Shown: piece by piece, positions 8,029 to 15,669 of the stretch | How the letters are laid out: every line of letters begins with the position of its first letter | Position numbering within the stretch: the first letter of the stretch is position 1 | Assembly: GCF_003664645.1 (NCBI RefSeq) | Contig: NZ_RCHC01000014.1 | Coordinates: 1-64,000 of the forward strand | Reading direction: 5' to 3' | Length of the DNA: 64,000 nucleotides | Origin: Acinetobacter chengduensis | GTDB taxonomy: Bacteria > Pseudomonadota > Gammaproteobacteria > Pseudomonadales > Moraxellaceae | The notes under the pieces: generated by a model | Database searches by the model: none | What the model was told of the DNA's origin: nothing | What the model saw: only the letters and a program-made list of their open reading frames with translations | Made by a program: the position numbers and the translations under genes

Positions 8029-8053
8029 AAGCCCTGATCTTAGATCGGGGCTT
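8029..8053 (+). terminator. Hairpin after the 113-aa gene
   Basis: AAGCCCTGATCT (8029-8040) pairs with AGATCGGGGCTT (8042-8053) with one G-T wobble. No clear T-tract follows, so termination may be partial and allow read-through into the 77-aa gene. Confidence 0.5.
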
Positions 8054-8082
8054 CGTAATTAATTTTAGAGAAAGTTAAAAAC

Positions 8083-8316
8083 ATGAGAAAAGAGTTAAGA
8101 GAAATATTTATTCATGGATGTAATGAGAAAATTGAGAAGAAAGGAGATAGCGTAGGTTTATCTTTCTATGCCTTTTTCAAGAATAAAAATGATAATCCTG
8201 AGCTTTTAATGGAAGCAGCTAATTGGTGGATCATGCAACATAAATTAGATCATTTCGAAAAAGCTGTAAAAATTAAAGCTCTTGTTTTAAGTGAATCTTC
8301 GCTTAACTTAACATAA
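8083..8316 (+). CDS. Small hypothetical protein, 77 aa
   Basis: Not recognised. It looks helical with a conserved-looking centre (NPELLMEAANWWIMQHKLDHFEKA). The stop codon (8314-8316) lies inside the XerD half of pdif site 2, so the module boundary is also the gene boundary. It may be co-expressed with the 113-aa gene. Confidence 0.6.
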   Translation: MRKELREIFIHGCNEKIEKKGDSVGLSFYAFFKNKNDNPELLMEAANWWIMQHKLDHFEKAVKIKALVLSESSLNLT

Positions 8317-8333
8317 TGGCTGTTATACGAAAT
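8306..8333 (-). other. pdif site 2 (XerD-XerC order)
   Basis: Read on the plus strand: ACTTAACATAA, spacer TGGCTG, TTATACGAAAT. It is in inverse orientation to site 1 and overlaps the end of the 77-aa gene. Confidence 0.9.
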
Positions 8334-8411
8334 AAAAAAAACCTAGGCCAGTGCCTAGGTTTTAATTTTTGAAAAATACATAAAAATTAAGGATATAGTC
8401 TCAAACTTTCA
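8334..8411. repeat. Inter-pdif spacer, copy 1, with terminator
   Basis: This short block sits between back-to-back pdif sites 2 and 3. It holds a bidirectional hairpin (AACCTAGGC, loop, GCCTAGGTT) and the sequence AATACATAAAAATTAAGG with TATAGTCTCAA. The same arrangement recurs at 12709-12785. It likely insulates neighbouring modules. Confidence 0.75.
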
Positions 8412-8439
8412 ACTTCGTATAATCCGTATTATGTTAATT
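8412..8439 (+). other. pdif site 3 (XerC-XerD order)
   Basis: ACTTCGTATAA, spacer TCCGTA, TTATGTTAATT. It overlaps the leuA stop codon and forms the left border of the leuA-araC module. Confidence 0.88.
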
Positions 8440-10126
8440 ATAGACTTTCTAAATAATTAAATTTGTAAGACTTAGAAAACGCATTCAATAGAGCTTGAAT
8501 CGATCCGGTTGCAATATCAGTATCAATTGCAATTCCCCAAAATGTATTTCCTTTATAGTCTATACAACGAATATAACTAATAGACCGGCTACCACTATGC
8601 TTACCCAAAGTATGTTCTGAATATTCAGCGATAGTCATTTTAAAAGGCCATTTCATATTTAAAGCATTGACTGATGCAGATAACAACCCATTTCCACAGC
8701 CTACAAGATTGATAATCTCACCTTTTAACTCAATAGATATTTTAACTTCATAAACATCATCTTTTTTACTTGATTGATAATGTGCAAGTTTAAAATTACT
8801 TTCATTAGAGCTGATTCCATATTCTTTTCTAAATACTGTCCAAATTTCAGCATGAGATAACTCTTTTTTATTGTTATCTGTCACCTTTTGCACGATTTGG
8901 CTAAAATCTTTTTGTAAGTTTAGGGGTAAATCTATGCCATGATTTTGCTGCAATATCCAAGCGGCACCACTTTTACCAGATTGACTATTTACACGAATTA
9001 CAGCCTCATAACTGCATCCTAAATCAGCTGGATCTATAGGCAGATATGGAACTTCCCAAAATGAATGATCTTGAGTATTTCTTGCTTTAAAACCTTTTTT
9101 AATTGCATCCTGATGACTACCTGAAAAAGCTGTAAATACTAATTCGCCTACATAAGGATGCCGTGGGTGAATCGGAAGTTCATTACATTCTTTCACGATC
9201 TCTGCCACTTTCTTGATGTCAGAAAAATCAAGTTCAGGATAAATGCCTTGTGTGTACATATTCAAAGCAATATTCACAAGATCAACGTTTCCTGTACGTT
9301 CACCATTACCAAATAGACAGCCCTCAACACGGTCTGCACCTGCAAGCAATGCTAATTCAGCAGTTGCAACGCCTGTCCCCCTATCATTATGGGGGTGCAC
9401 ACTGATACAAACCTGTTCTCGTTTAGTGAAATTTTTACAAAAATATTCAATCTGATCAGCAAAAATGTTTGGTGTACTTACTTCAACGGTAGTGGGCAAA
9501 TTAATAATCATTGGATTATTAGGACTTGGAGCCCAAACTTCAGCTACGGCTTCACAAATTTCTAACGCAAACTCAATTTCGGTAAAGCAAAAAGTCTCCG
9601 GAGAATATTCATAAGTCCATTTGGTTTCTGGATATTGCTCACATAGAGATTTCACCTGTTTTGTTGAAGCAACAGCTAGTTCAATAACTTCCTGTTTAGA
9701 CTTTTGAAAGACAATTCTGCGGAATACTTCTGCCGTGGCATTGTAAACATGAACAATCGCTTGCTTTGCTCCCATCAGGGACTCAAAGGTTCTTTCAATT
9801 AGGTCTGGTCGGGCTTGAGTCATAACCTGGATACAAACATCATTTGGAATCTGATCATGTTCGATTAGGTAACGAACAAAATTAAAATCAGTTTCCGATG
9901 CCGCAGGGAACGCAACCTCAATTTGTTTGAATCCACATTCAACAAGCATTTGGAAAAATTTAAGTTTCCTATCGTGATCCATAGGATTGGCCAATGCCTG
10001 ATTACCGTCTCTTAAATCAGTAGAACACCAAACAGGAGGGTGAGTATTTTTTTTACCTGGCCATGTTCTATCAGTAAAATCAAAAAAATCGAATGGACGA
10101 TATTTGTTTTGAGGATGAGTTAACAT
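8438..10126 (-). CDS. leuA: 2-isopropylmalate synthase
   Basis: Condenses acetyl-CoA with 2-oxoisovalerate, the first committed step of leucine synthesis, in the cytoplasm. The 562-aa protein has the HMGL-like TIM barrel with DLRDGNQ (about 38-44), HPHNDRGTG (metal ligands) and GNGERTGNVDL (about 277-287), plus the C-terminal LeuA regulatory domain with LVGCGNGLLSASVNAL. Length is normal for the long LeuA type. No other leu genes are nearby, so this is a solitary extra copy carried as pdif cargo. An AraC regulator lies upstream. Possible reasons are altered leucine feedback or use of a related keto acid; the sequence does not decide. Confidence 0.93.
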   Translation of the reverse strand: MLTHPQNKYRPFDFFDFTDRTWPGKKNTHPPVWCSTDLRDGNQALANPMDHDRKLKFFQMLVECGFKQIEVAFPAASETDFNFVRYLIEHDQIPNDVCIQVMTQARPDLIERTFESLMGAKQAIVHVYNATAEVFRRIVFQKSKQEVIELAVASTKQVKSLCEQYPETKWTYEYSPETFCFTEIEFALEICEAVAEVWAPSPNNPMIINLPTTVEVSTPNIFADQIEYFCKNFTKREQVCISVHPHNDRGTGVATAELALLAGADRVEGCLFGNGERTGNVDLVNIALNMYTQGIYPELDFSDIKKVAEIVKECNELPIHPRHPYVGELVFTAFSGSHQDAIKKGFKARNTQDHSFWEVPYLPIDPADLGCSYEAVIRVNSQSGKSGAAWILQQNHGIDLPLNLQKDFSQIVQKVTDNNKKELSHAEIWTVFRKEYGISSNESNFKLAHYQSSKKDDVYEVKISIELKGEIINLVGCGNGLLSASVNALNMKWPFKMTIAEYSEHTLGKHSGSRSISYIRCIDYKGNTFWGIAIDTDIATGSIQALLNAFSKSYKFNYLESL

Positions 10127-10172
10127 GATGTGCTCCTATGACTTTAATCACATCATCATGAATCATCATTTC

Positions 10173-10198
10173 TTGTCTTTCTTTCGATTCAAAGACAA
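10173..10198. promoter_or_regulatory. Inverted repeat in the leuA promoter
   Basis: TTGTCTTT (10173-10180) and AAAGACAA (10191-10198) are exact 8-bp inverted repeats 10 bp apart, 47 bp upstream of the leuA start. This is a plausible site for the neighbouring AraC-type regulator. Confidence 0.5.
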
Positions 10199-10222
10199 AT
10201 ACTATTGAGAATAAGACATTAT

Positions 10223-10987
10223 TTATATCGATTTTCTCTTTATATATTCAGTGGGTGTCATTCCCATTTGTCTTTTAAACATGTAGGAAAAAGCACTAGG
10301 ACTTTCATATCCTAAATCTAAAGCAATATTTAATATCGGCTTTCTCATTTCCAAATCAGTTAAGGCTTGCAGTAATTTTGCTTGCTTCAGCCATACACTA
10401 AAATTCATATTGAGTTCTTTCTGGAAAAGCCTTGAAAGTGTTTTAGAGCTTAAAGCATGCTGTTCGGCAACCATCTCTAAGTAGTTGGTTGCGGAGAGAT
10501 CTGCTTTGATGTTTTCACAAATTTCTTTGAGTATCTCTGACTTTGCTTCCGGCAACCGAAATGGAATTTCTTCTAAAAAGCGTAACTCATCTAATATGAG
10601 TTCCAGAAGCCGTTCGTTTCTAGTGTGAGGTAAAATTTCTTCTTTTATCTGTACAGCCTGATTAATAAGTTCTGACAGAAGTTTTGGAATAGCAACAACA
10701 CTACATTGCGTATTGAAATCAGCACGGGCAAAGGGATCAACAAATATTCCTCGAGCCTCAACATTACCAAATATCTTGATTGAATGTCTTTTGTTTTCAG
10801 GTATCCAAATACCTTTAGATGGAGGGATGACCCATATTCCTTCTGATGTTCGAACATGAATGACTCCAGAAAGAGTATGTAGTAACTGGATTCTGTCATG
10901 TTGATGAGTGCCTTCTACATACCCATCACTATACGACTGTGCATAAGCATAAACGGGATAATTAAGCTGACCATGAGAATAATGCAC
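10223..10987 (-). CDS. AraC-family regulator with cupin sensor
   Basis: A 254-aa transcription factor. The N-terminal cupin sensor shows HQHDRIQLLHTLSGVIHV and PPSKGIWIPENKRHSI. The C-terminal double helix-turn-helix (about 155-250) shows FSVWLKQAKLLQALTDL and the AraC signature ALDLGYESPSAFSYMFKRQMG. It lies 96 bp upstream of leuA on the same strand and in the same pdif module, so leuA is its most likely target. The effector is unknown. Confidence 0.88.
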   Translation of the reverse strand: MHYSHGQLNYPVYAYAQSYSDGYVEGTHQHDRIQLLHTLSGVIHVRTSEGIWVIPPSKGIWIPENKRHSIKIFGNVEARGIFVDPFARADFNTQCSVVAIPKLLSELINQAVQIKEEILPHTRNERLLELILDELRFLEEIPFRLPEAKSEILKEICENIKADLSATNYLEMVAEQHALSSKTLSRLFQKELNMNFSVWLKQAKLLQALTDLEMRKPILNIALDLGYESPSAFSYMFKRQMGMTPTEYIKRKSI

Positions 10988-11059
10988 TATGAGTATCTCT
11001 TAAGCTTGAAGAACTATTTTATATGATTGATAAAGAATAAATCATTAAAGATAATTCCC

Positions 11060-11087
11060 ATTTAACATAATGGCTGTTATACGAAGT
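11060..11087 (-). other. pdif site 4 (XerD-XerC order)
   Basis: ATTTAACATAA, spacer TGGCTG, TTATACGAAGT. It has the same spacer as sites 2 and 6. It separates the leuA-araC module from the toxin-antitoxin module. Confidence 0.9.
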
Positions 11088-11092
11088 CGACT

Positions 11093-11113
11093 TGTAATGC
11101 AATTTGCATTACA
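11093..11113. promoter_or_regulatory. Operator palindrome of the toxin-antitoxin pair
   Basis: TGTAATGCAA (11093-11102) and TTGCATTACA (11104-11113) form a perfect 21-bp dyad with a one-base centre. It lies 35 bp before the antitoxin start and 5 bp after the Xer site. RelB-type antitoxins bind such dyads to repress their own operon. Confidence 0.7.
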
Positions 11114-11147
11114 GTATTCCCAGTACATTAAACAATTGGGAGATATG

Positions 11148-11393
11148 ATGGCTACTGTTAACTTCAGGGTCGATGAAGCCCTTAAAGAAAAGTCCTATTC
11201 CATCCTTAAAGAGCAAGGTATTGCACCTACTGATTTCTTTACCAGTATTCTTGAGTATGTTGCTACGACCGGAAAGCTACCAGTCAAAAAAGCTTTGCTT
11301 TCAGAAGAAGATGAAGAGCTATTAGCTCTTGTCCGTAAACGCATTAATGATCCTAAGGAGATGTTTGAGGAAGTCACATTAGATGACTTATAA
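11148..11393 (+). CDS. RelB/DinJ-family antitoxin
   Basis: Neutralises the downstream RelE-type toxin and represses the operon. The N-terminus (MATVNFRVDEALKEKSYSIL) is the ribbon-helix-helix of RelB/DinJ antitoxins and the acidic C-terminus binds the toxin. An in-frame ATG at 11070 lies inside the Xer site and is an unlikely start; GGGAG at 11138-11142 supports 11145 or 11148. The gene overlaps the toxin by 11 bp, which indicates coupled translation. Confidence 0.88.
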   Translation: MATVNFRVDEALKEKSYSILKEQGIAPTDFFTSILEYVATTGKLPVKKALLSEEDEELLALVRKRINDPKEMFEEVTLDDL

Positions 11394-11676
11394 GCTTTTA
11401 CGTCACAAGGATTTCACAGCAGAATGGGAAAAACTTCCTATTGCTATAAGAGATCAATTTAAGAAGAAACTGGCCAAAGTTATAGAACAACCACATATTC
11501 CAAAGAATATGCTTAGAGGCGATCTTGCAGGTTGCTATAAAATCAAATTATTAAAAGCAGGTGTCCGACTTGTCTATCAAGTTAAAGATGATCAGGTAGT
11601 GATCCTGCTAATCACAGTCGGGAAACGAGCTGATAGCATAGTTTATGACGAAGCTAAAAAGCGCATTAATGACTAA
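11383..11676 (+). CDS. RelE/ParE-superfamily toxin
   Basis: A 97-aa toxin, probably a ribosome-dependent mRNA nuclease of the RelE/YafQ type. Typical features are DFTAEWEKLP at the start, LRGDLAGCYKIKLLKAGVRLVYQV in the centre and VGKRADSIVYDEA at the C-terminus, with the conserved basic residues of RelE folds. It forms an operon with the antitoxin. Inside a pdif module it would help keep the plasmid or the module. Confidence 0.88.
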   Translation: MTYKLLRHKDFTAEWEKLPIAIRDQFKKKLAKVIEQPHIPKNMLRGDLAGCYKIKLLKAGVRLVYQVKDDQVVILLITVGKRADSIVYDEAKKRIND

Positions 11677-11703
11677 AAATGGGAGCTTAAAGCTCCCATT
11701 TTT
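11675..11703 (+). terminator. Terminator of the toxin-antitoxin module
   Basis: AAAAATGGGAGCTT (11675-11688) pairs exactly with AAGCTCCCATTTTT (11690-11703). It ends 2 bp before pdif site 5 and would act in both directions. Confidence 0.85.
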
Positions 11704-11704
11704 G

Positions 11705-11732
11705 ATTTCGTATAAGGTGTATTATGTCAATT
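11705..11732 (+). other. pdif site 5 (XerC-XerD order)
   Basis: ATTTCGTATAA, spacer GGTGTA, TTATGTCAATT (one change in the XerD half). The stop codon of the MerR gene (11727-11729) lies within it. Confidence 0.88.
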
Positions 11733-12128
11733 TTCGGAAGTCTTATCATTTGAATGAAGCATCTTTATAAAATCAGGGCAGGATAAGTGTTCTTCATGAG
11801 GACAAAATTTCAGATGTTTTAGGAGAACTTGGGATTTTTTTAAATTCTCAATTTCTTTTTCAATTTGTTCAATTTTCTCGTCAATAAGACTTCTATCTAT
11901 ATTAATTTTACTATGATAAATAAAAACTTCACCAATTTCGCTTAATGATAACCCACTTTTTTTTAATAACTTAATCAATAAAAGTGTTTCTACTGTATGT
12001 TCTGAATATTGTCTTCTTAGACCTTTTCTTCCAATAGAATTGATTAAGCCCTTTGATTCATAAAATCTGATAGTTGCAGTTGATACACCAGTTTGTAAAG
12101 ATAAGATACCTATATCGATTTCTTGCAT
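11727..12128 (-). CDS. MerR-family transcriptional regulator
   Basis: Regulator with an N-terminal winged helix-turn-helix (DIGILSLQTGVSTATIRFYESKGL, then GLRRQYSEHTVETLLLI), a coiled-coil dimer helix and a cysteine-bearing tail (FCPHEEHLSCPDF) that could bind metal or sense redox state. The start at 12128 (MQEIDIG) is chosen because the domain begins there; an upstream extension to 12176 is less likely. It is divergent from the DUF2938 gene with a palindrome between them. Confidence 0.85.
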   Translation of the reverse strand: MQEIDIGILSLQTGVSTATIRFYESKGLINSIGRKGLRRQYSEHTVETLLLIKLLKKSGLSLSEIGEVFIYHSKINIDRSLIDEKIEQIEKEIENLKKSQVLLKHLKFCPHEEHLSCPDFIKMLHSNDKTSEN

Positions 12129-12140
12129 AACAACTCTTGA

Positions 12141-12158
12141 CTTAAAGTTTACTTTAAG
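12141..12158. promoter_or_regulatory. MerR-type operator between divergent genes
   Basis: CTTAAAGT (12141-12148) and ACTTTAAG (12151-12158) are exact inverted repeats around TT. The site lies between the starts of merR (12128) and the DUF2938 gene, where MerR proteins bind stretched promoters. Confidence 0.65.
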
Positions 12159-12204
12159 TAGGAGACTATATAACAACTAAGCAAATTAGATTGTGTATAT
12201 TAAT

Positions 12205-12681
12205 ATGTTACTTATCGTTCAAAGCATCTTCATTGGATTTTTTTCAACAGTCTTTATGGATGTTATCGCATGGATTTTAGAAAAATTATTTAAAATTAAG
12301 CCTCTTAATTATGCACTCATTGGTCGATGGTTTTTATATTGGAAAGAGAGAAAATTTACTCATAAAACTATTGTCCATAGTTCACCTAGATTAGGAGAAA
12401 GTAAGTGGGGATGGGGAATCCATTATTTAACAGGAATAATCTGGGTGATTTTCTATTTAATATTGAATGAAGTCTATTTGTTTAATAGTTCTTTTATAAG
12501 CATCTTAATTTTCTCTCTTTGTACAACATTAGTGCCTTTCATAATTATACAACCTGCTCTAGGATTTGGATTTTTTGCTAAAAAAACACCAAATCAACTA
12601 ATAAGCATTAGAAATAGTTTATTAGCACATATAGCTTTTGGAGCTGGGCTGTACCTGTCTCTTAACCTATCAATATCTTAA
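12205..12681 (+). CDS. DUF2938 membrane protein
   Basis: An integral membrane protein of about 158 aa with four predicted hydrophobic segments. The pattern ALIGRWFLYW, WGWGIHYLTGIIWVIFYL, PFIIIQPALGFGFFAKKTPN and LLAHIAFGAGLYL fits the DUF2938 family, whose function is not established. The start at 12205 (MLLIVQ) fits the family better than the GTG at 12193. The stop codon ends at the first base of pdif site 6. The divergent MerR regulator probably controls it, so export or stress protection is a reasonable guess. Confidence 0.75.
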   Translation: MLLIVQSIFIGFFSTVFMDVIAWILEKLFKIKPLNYALIGRWFLYWKERKFTHKTIVHSSPRLGESKWGWGIHYLTGIIWVIFYLILNEVYLFNSSFISILIFSLCTTLVPFIIIQPALGFGFFAKKTPNQLISIRNSLLAHIAFGAGLYLSLNLSIS

Positions 12682-12708
12682 TTTAACATAATGGCTGTTA
12701 TAAGAAAT
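12681..12708 (-). other. pdif site 6 (XerD-XerC order)
   Basis: ATTTAACATAA, spacer TGGCTG, TTATAAGAAAT (one change in the XerC half). It is the right border of the MerR-DUF2938 module. Confidence 0.87.
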
Positions 12709-12785
12709 GAAAAAGCCTAGACTTCGGTCTAGGCTTTAAATTTTAAAAAATACATAAAAATTAAGGCTATAGTCTCAATTTTTTA
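12709..12785. repeat. Inter-pdif spacer, copy 2, with terminator
   Basis: It holds a hairpin (AAGCCTAGAC, TTCG, GTCTAGGCTT) and the block AATACATAAAAATTAAGG with TATAGTCTCAA that is shared with 8334-8411. The hairpin differs in sequence from copy 1 but has the same position, so the structure appears to be conserved. Confidence 0.75.
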
Positions 12786-12804
12786 ACTTCGTATAACGTG
12801 TATT
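12786..12804 (+). other. pdif site 7, broken by the IS3 element
   Basis: ACTTCGTATAA plus spacer CGTGTA are intact, but the XerD half stops at TT where the IS3 terminal repeat begins (12805). The missing half is not found at the other end of the IS, which implies loss of adjacent DNA. Confidence 0.75.
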
Positions 12805-12866
12805 AAGAGGTGGTCCCACTTGTTTGAACAACTAAAAGCTTATTTATAAGTGATATTCTGCTCTAG

Positions 12867-13607
12867 TTAAGCTACCTTATTTTGTTGTGGTAGCTGGTCA
12901 TAGTAAAACTCATCTGGAGTCATTTTGTCCAGACTCGAATGAGGTCGTTTCAAATTATAAAATTCAAAATATGCACTCAATTGCTTTTTCGCATCGGTGA
13001 CACTGCTATAAGCTTTGAGATACACCTCTTCATATTTAACGCTTCTCCATAACCGTTCAACCATCACATTATCAATCCATCGACCTTTACCATCCATACT
13101 GATTTGAATGCCATTTGATTTCAATACATCAATAAATGCATCACTGGTGAACTGACTGCCCTGGTCTGTATTAAATATTTCAGGTGATCCATATTTTTCA
13201 ATCGCTTCATTTAAAGCCGAAATACAAAAATCCACCTCCATACTAATCGATACCCTATGCGCAAGTACCTTGCGGCTATGCCAATCAATCACAGCACATA
13301 AATAAACAAAGCCTTTTGCCATAGGGATATATGTTATATCCGTACACCACACTTGATTACTGCGCTGAATAGCCAATCCTTTGAGCAGATATGGATATTT
13401 ACGGTGAGCTTGATTGGCCTGACTTAGATTTGGTTTACGATATAACGCATTAATGCCCATTTTCTTCATTAAAGTACGTGTATGACGTCGTCCTATATGA
13501 TGTCCTTGACGATTCAATAAATCACGCATCATACGGCTACCTGCAAAAGGGTATTGCATATGTAACTCATCCATACAGCGCATCAGCTTCAGATCTGATT
13601 CACTCAC
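12867..13607 (-). CDS. IS3-family transposase OrfB
   Basis: The DDE integrase half of the transposase. It shows QVWCTDITYIPMAKGFVYL (first Asp), FNTDQGSQFTSDAFI (second Asp) and WIDNVMVERLWRSVKYEEVYL (Glu). The frame is probably joined to OrfA by programmed -1 frameshifting, since the natural start lies upstream of 13607 in a continuous frame. It seems intact. Confidence 0.88.
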   Translation of the reverse strand: MSESDLKLMRCMDELHMQYPFAGSRMMRDLLNRQGHHIGRRHTRTLMKKMGINALYRKPNLSQANQAHRKYPYLLKGLAIQRSNQVWCTDITYIPMAKGFVYLCAVIDWHSRKVLAHRVSISMEVDFCISALNEAIEKYGSPEIFNTDQGSQFTSDAFIDVLKSNGIQISMDGKGRWIDNVMVERLWRSVKYEEVYLKAYSSVTDAKKQLSAYFEFYNLKRPHSSLDKMTPDEFYYDQLPQQNKVA

Positions 13608-13693
13608 AGGTTTTGGGCGATAGTAATAACAACCACGGGAGACTTTCAGCAGCTTAGCTTGCTTAGATACTGAAATCTGAAGTGAGTCATCGA

Positions 13694-13999
13694 TTAACTT
13701 TTGTGGTTGAAGCGACCCAGTTTCTTCAACACACCTTCTAAAAAATCAATTTCTAATGCCTGCTCACCGATTTTTGCATGTAGTTTTTTTAGATCGATGG
13801 GTGGTTCTGTTGGAGCTTTTGATTGATCGAAAGCTTGCGAGGAAGCTGAAATCAGTTGATTTTTCCAGTCAATAATTTGGTTTTGATGAACATCAAATTC
13901 AGCACTCAATTCAGCAAGTGTTTTTTCTGCTTTAATCGCAGCAAGTGCTACCTTAGCTTTAAAGTCATTTGAATGATTTCTTCTTGGTCTACGTGTCAT
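13694..13999 (-). CDS. IS3-family transposase OrfA
   Basis: The HTH and leucine-zipper half (TRRPRRNHSNDFKAKVALAA, then LHAKIGEQALEIDFLEGVLKKLG). The start at 13999 (MTRRPRRN) is the family's usual start. OrfB lies downstream in another frame. Confidence 0.86.
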   Translation of the reverse strand: MTRRPRRNHSNDFKAKVALAAIKAEKTLAELSAEFDVHQNQIIDWKNQLISASSQAFDQSKAPTEPPIDLKKLHAKIGEQALEIDFLEGVLKKLGRFNHKS

Positions 14000-14065
14000 A
14001 AAATACTCCATATATTGATGTTTATAACATCATTTGGGGAGCAAAATATCACTTATAAGTGTTGT

Positions 14066-14965
14066 TCAAATTTCCTGATCCACCTCTTTTCTCGCACATT
14101 TGGCGAACTTCTGATTGAAGTGTTCAATAAAGCAGGGTAGCCAGGCATTGGCTTCGGCAATCGAACTGATGCCTTCCAGACGCATCTCCTTGATCAGACG
14201 ATCCTGAAGTGTCCTGTTGGCACGTTCCACACGACCTTTGGCCTGTGGTGAGTTGGCAAAGATAATATCAATGTTTAACTCATTCAGAATCCGGCCAAAT
14301 TGCGTGATCTGGCTGTCCTGACTGGATTTCTGGTTCACTCTGAATACCGAATGTTTGTCACTATAAAAGGCCAGCGGCTTGCCGTATTGCTCAATGTAGG
14401 CTCTGGTGGAAAGCATATAGTCAAAGGTGGTTTCAGCCTCACAAAAGCGCAGATGCAACAGCTTTCCAGTCGCGTCATCGATATAAACCAGCAAACAGCA
14501 TTTGGCGGCTCGTCCTTCAAACCAGTCATGATATGAACCATCAATCTGGATCAACTCACCGAAGCAATCCCGGTTATATCGAGGCTGATATGGCCGTTTC
14601 AGACGCTTGGATCGAGGAATCCAGAGATCATTGGCAGTCATCCAGCGACGAAGCGTTTCTACAGGAATATTCAGGTCAAACATGCTGATGAGCTTCTCAT
14701 GCGCCAAGGTTGGGCCAAAGCCCAGCAAATGTTCAGAAATAAGGGAAAGGCATTCAGACTTTACGGCTTCATCATGGCGACGATGACCCGGTTGACCACG
14801 ACTGGCATGTGCCAGACCTGAAACACCGTCTTGATTGAGTTTCTGCAATAACCGGGTAATTTGACGAGTGGAAAGATTCAGGATTTCAGCAGCACGGACC
14901 TGGGTAATACGATGATCTCGAACGTCTTGCAGAACTGCAAGCCGTTGAATTTCTTTGTCAGACAT
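14066..14965 (-). pseudogene. ISNCY-type transposase, C-terminus lost
   Basis: An N-terminal HTH (LAVLQDVRDHRITQVRAAEI, STRQITRLLQKL) is followed by an rve-type DDE core (GELIQIDGSYHDWFEGR, AFYSDKHSVFRV, NSPQAKGRVERANRTLQDRL). The last residues (VDQEI) come from the abutting IS3 terminal repeat, so the C-terminal domain is gone. The family assignment (ISNCY, ISDol1-like) is from the overall pattern. The start at 14965 (MSDKEIQ) is chosen over 14977. Confidence 0.78.
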
Positions 14966-15074
14966 AGTGATCAGCATCTATATTTATATCCAGTCCATGG
15001 TGATAAAAACCATCATAAACTAGACATTTTTATTGGTGAGAATACAGACACTTTAAATGGTTTCTAACAGAATC

Positions 15075-15102
15075 ATTTCGTATAATATAGATTATGTTAA
15101 AT
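15075..15102 (+). other. pdif site 8 (XerC-XerD order)
   Basis: ATTTCGTATAA, spacer TATAGA, TTATGTTAAAT. It is complete and lies between the ISNCY remnant and the IS5 remnant, at the left border of the catabolic island. Confidence 0.88.
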
Positions 15103-15189
15103 AAAGTATGCGAGAAAATAACTTCATATATGTTACATAATGCTCCTGCCCGAAATAAAGTAATAAACTTTAGTAAGCTCAAACGTTCT

Positions 15190-15620
15190 ATACTTATTAT
15201 ACTGATGGAGCTTATGACACCAAGCAATGCCGTCAGGTCATTGCAGATCGGCAAGGGCATGCGGTGATTCCACCTAGAAAAAATGCGAAACCATGGAAAG
15301 ATATAAAGACTAGTTCGCTTGAGCGAAATGAATTACTTCGAACAGTTAATCTTGCGAAGCAGTGCTTCTCAGGCAGGACATTATGGAAAAAATGGTCAGG
15401 TTATCATAGTCGAAGTTTGGTCGAAACCAAGCTAGATTGCATCAAGTTATTATGCGATAAACTCAGTCCCATAAATTTTGACAGCCAAGTCATTGAGATT
15501 CATGCTCGCATAGCAGTCTTAAATAAATTTACGGAATTAGGCCAACCTCATACCCGAGTTGTCACTTAAATTTGAGTAGATCAGGGTAAATTTAACTTTT
15601 AAATCTTTGTACAACAAAGC
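15190..15620 (+). pseudogene. IS5-family (IS903-like) transposase, 3' remnant
   Basis: The frame reads DGAYDTKQCRQVIADRQGHA, then VIPPRKNAKPWKD, with the second catalytic Asp region and the C-terminal FTELGQPHTRVVT. The 5' half of the gene is missing. The right terminal repeat is visible (CTTTGTACAACAAAGCC, 15604-15620). A shorter scar of the same family lies at 4121-4265. Confidence 0.82.
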
Positions 15621-15669
15621 CAGTGAGTGCTAAAAAACTGTTTGTAAAAAACATCTACAAAGTTCAGTA

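Larger units (their letters stand above)
12805..14088 (-). mobile_element. IS3-family insertion sequence
   Basis: The ends match as inverted repeats: AAGAGGTGG at 12805 and CCACCTCTT ending at 14088, with GTTTGAACAAC-like and TTATAAGTGATATT blocks just inside. OrfA and OrfB are both present. The flanks differ (a broken Xer site on the left, a broken ISNCY transposase on the right) and no target duplication is seen, so a deletion next to the element is likely. Confidence 0.8.

Noticed and set aside
8050..8066. CTTCGTAATTAATTTT after the 113-aa gene resembles a degenerate pdif site
   Set aside because: The XerC half is incomplete and the XerD half is absent; the stretch is the tail of a hairpin.
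11070..11147. Upstream extension of the RelB-type antitoxin from the ATG inside pdif site 4
   Set aside because: The extension crosses the Xer site and the operator dyad, and the ribosome binding site lies just before 11145-11148.
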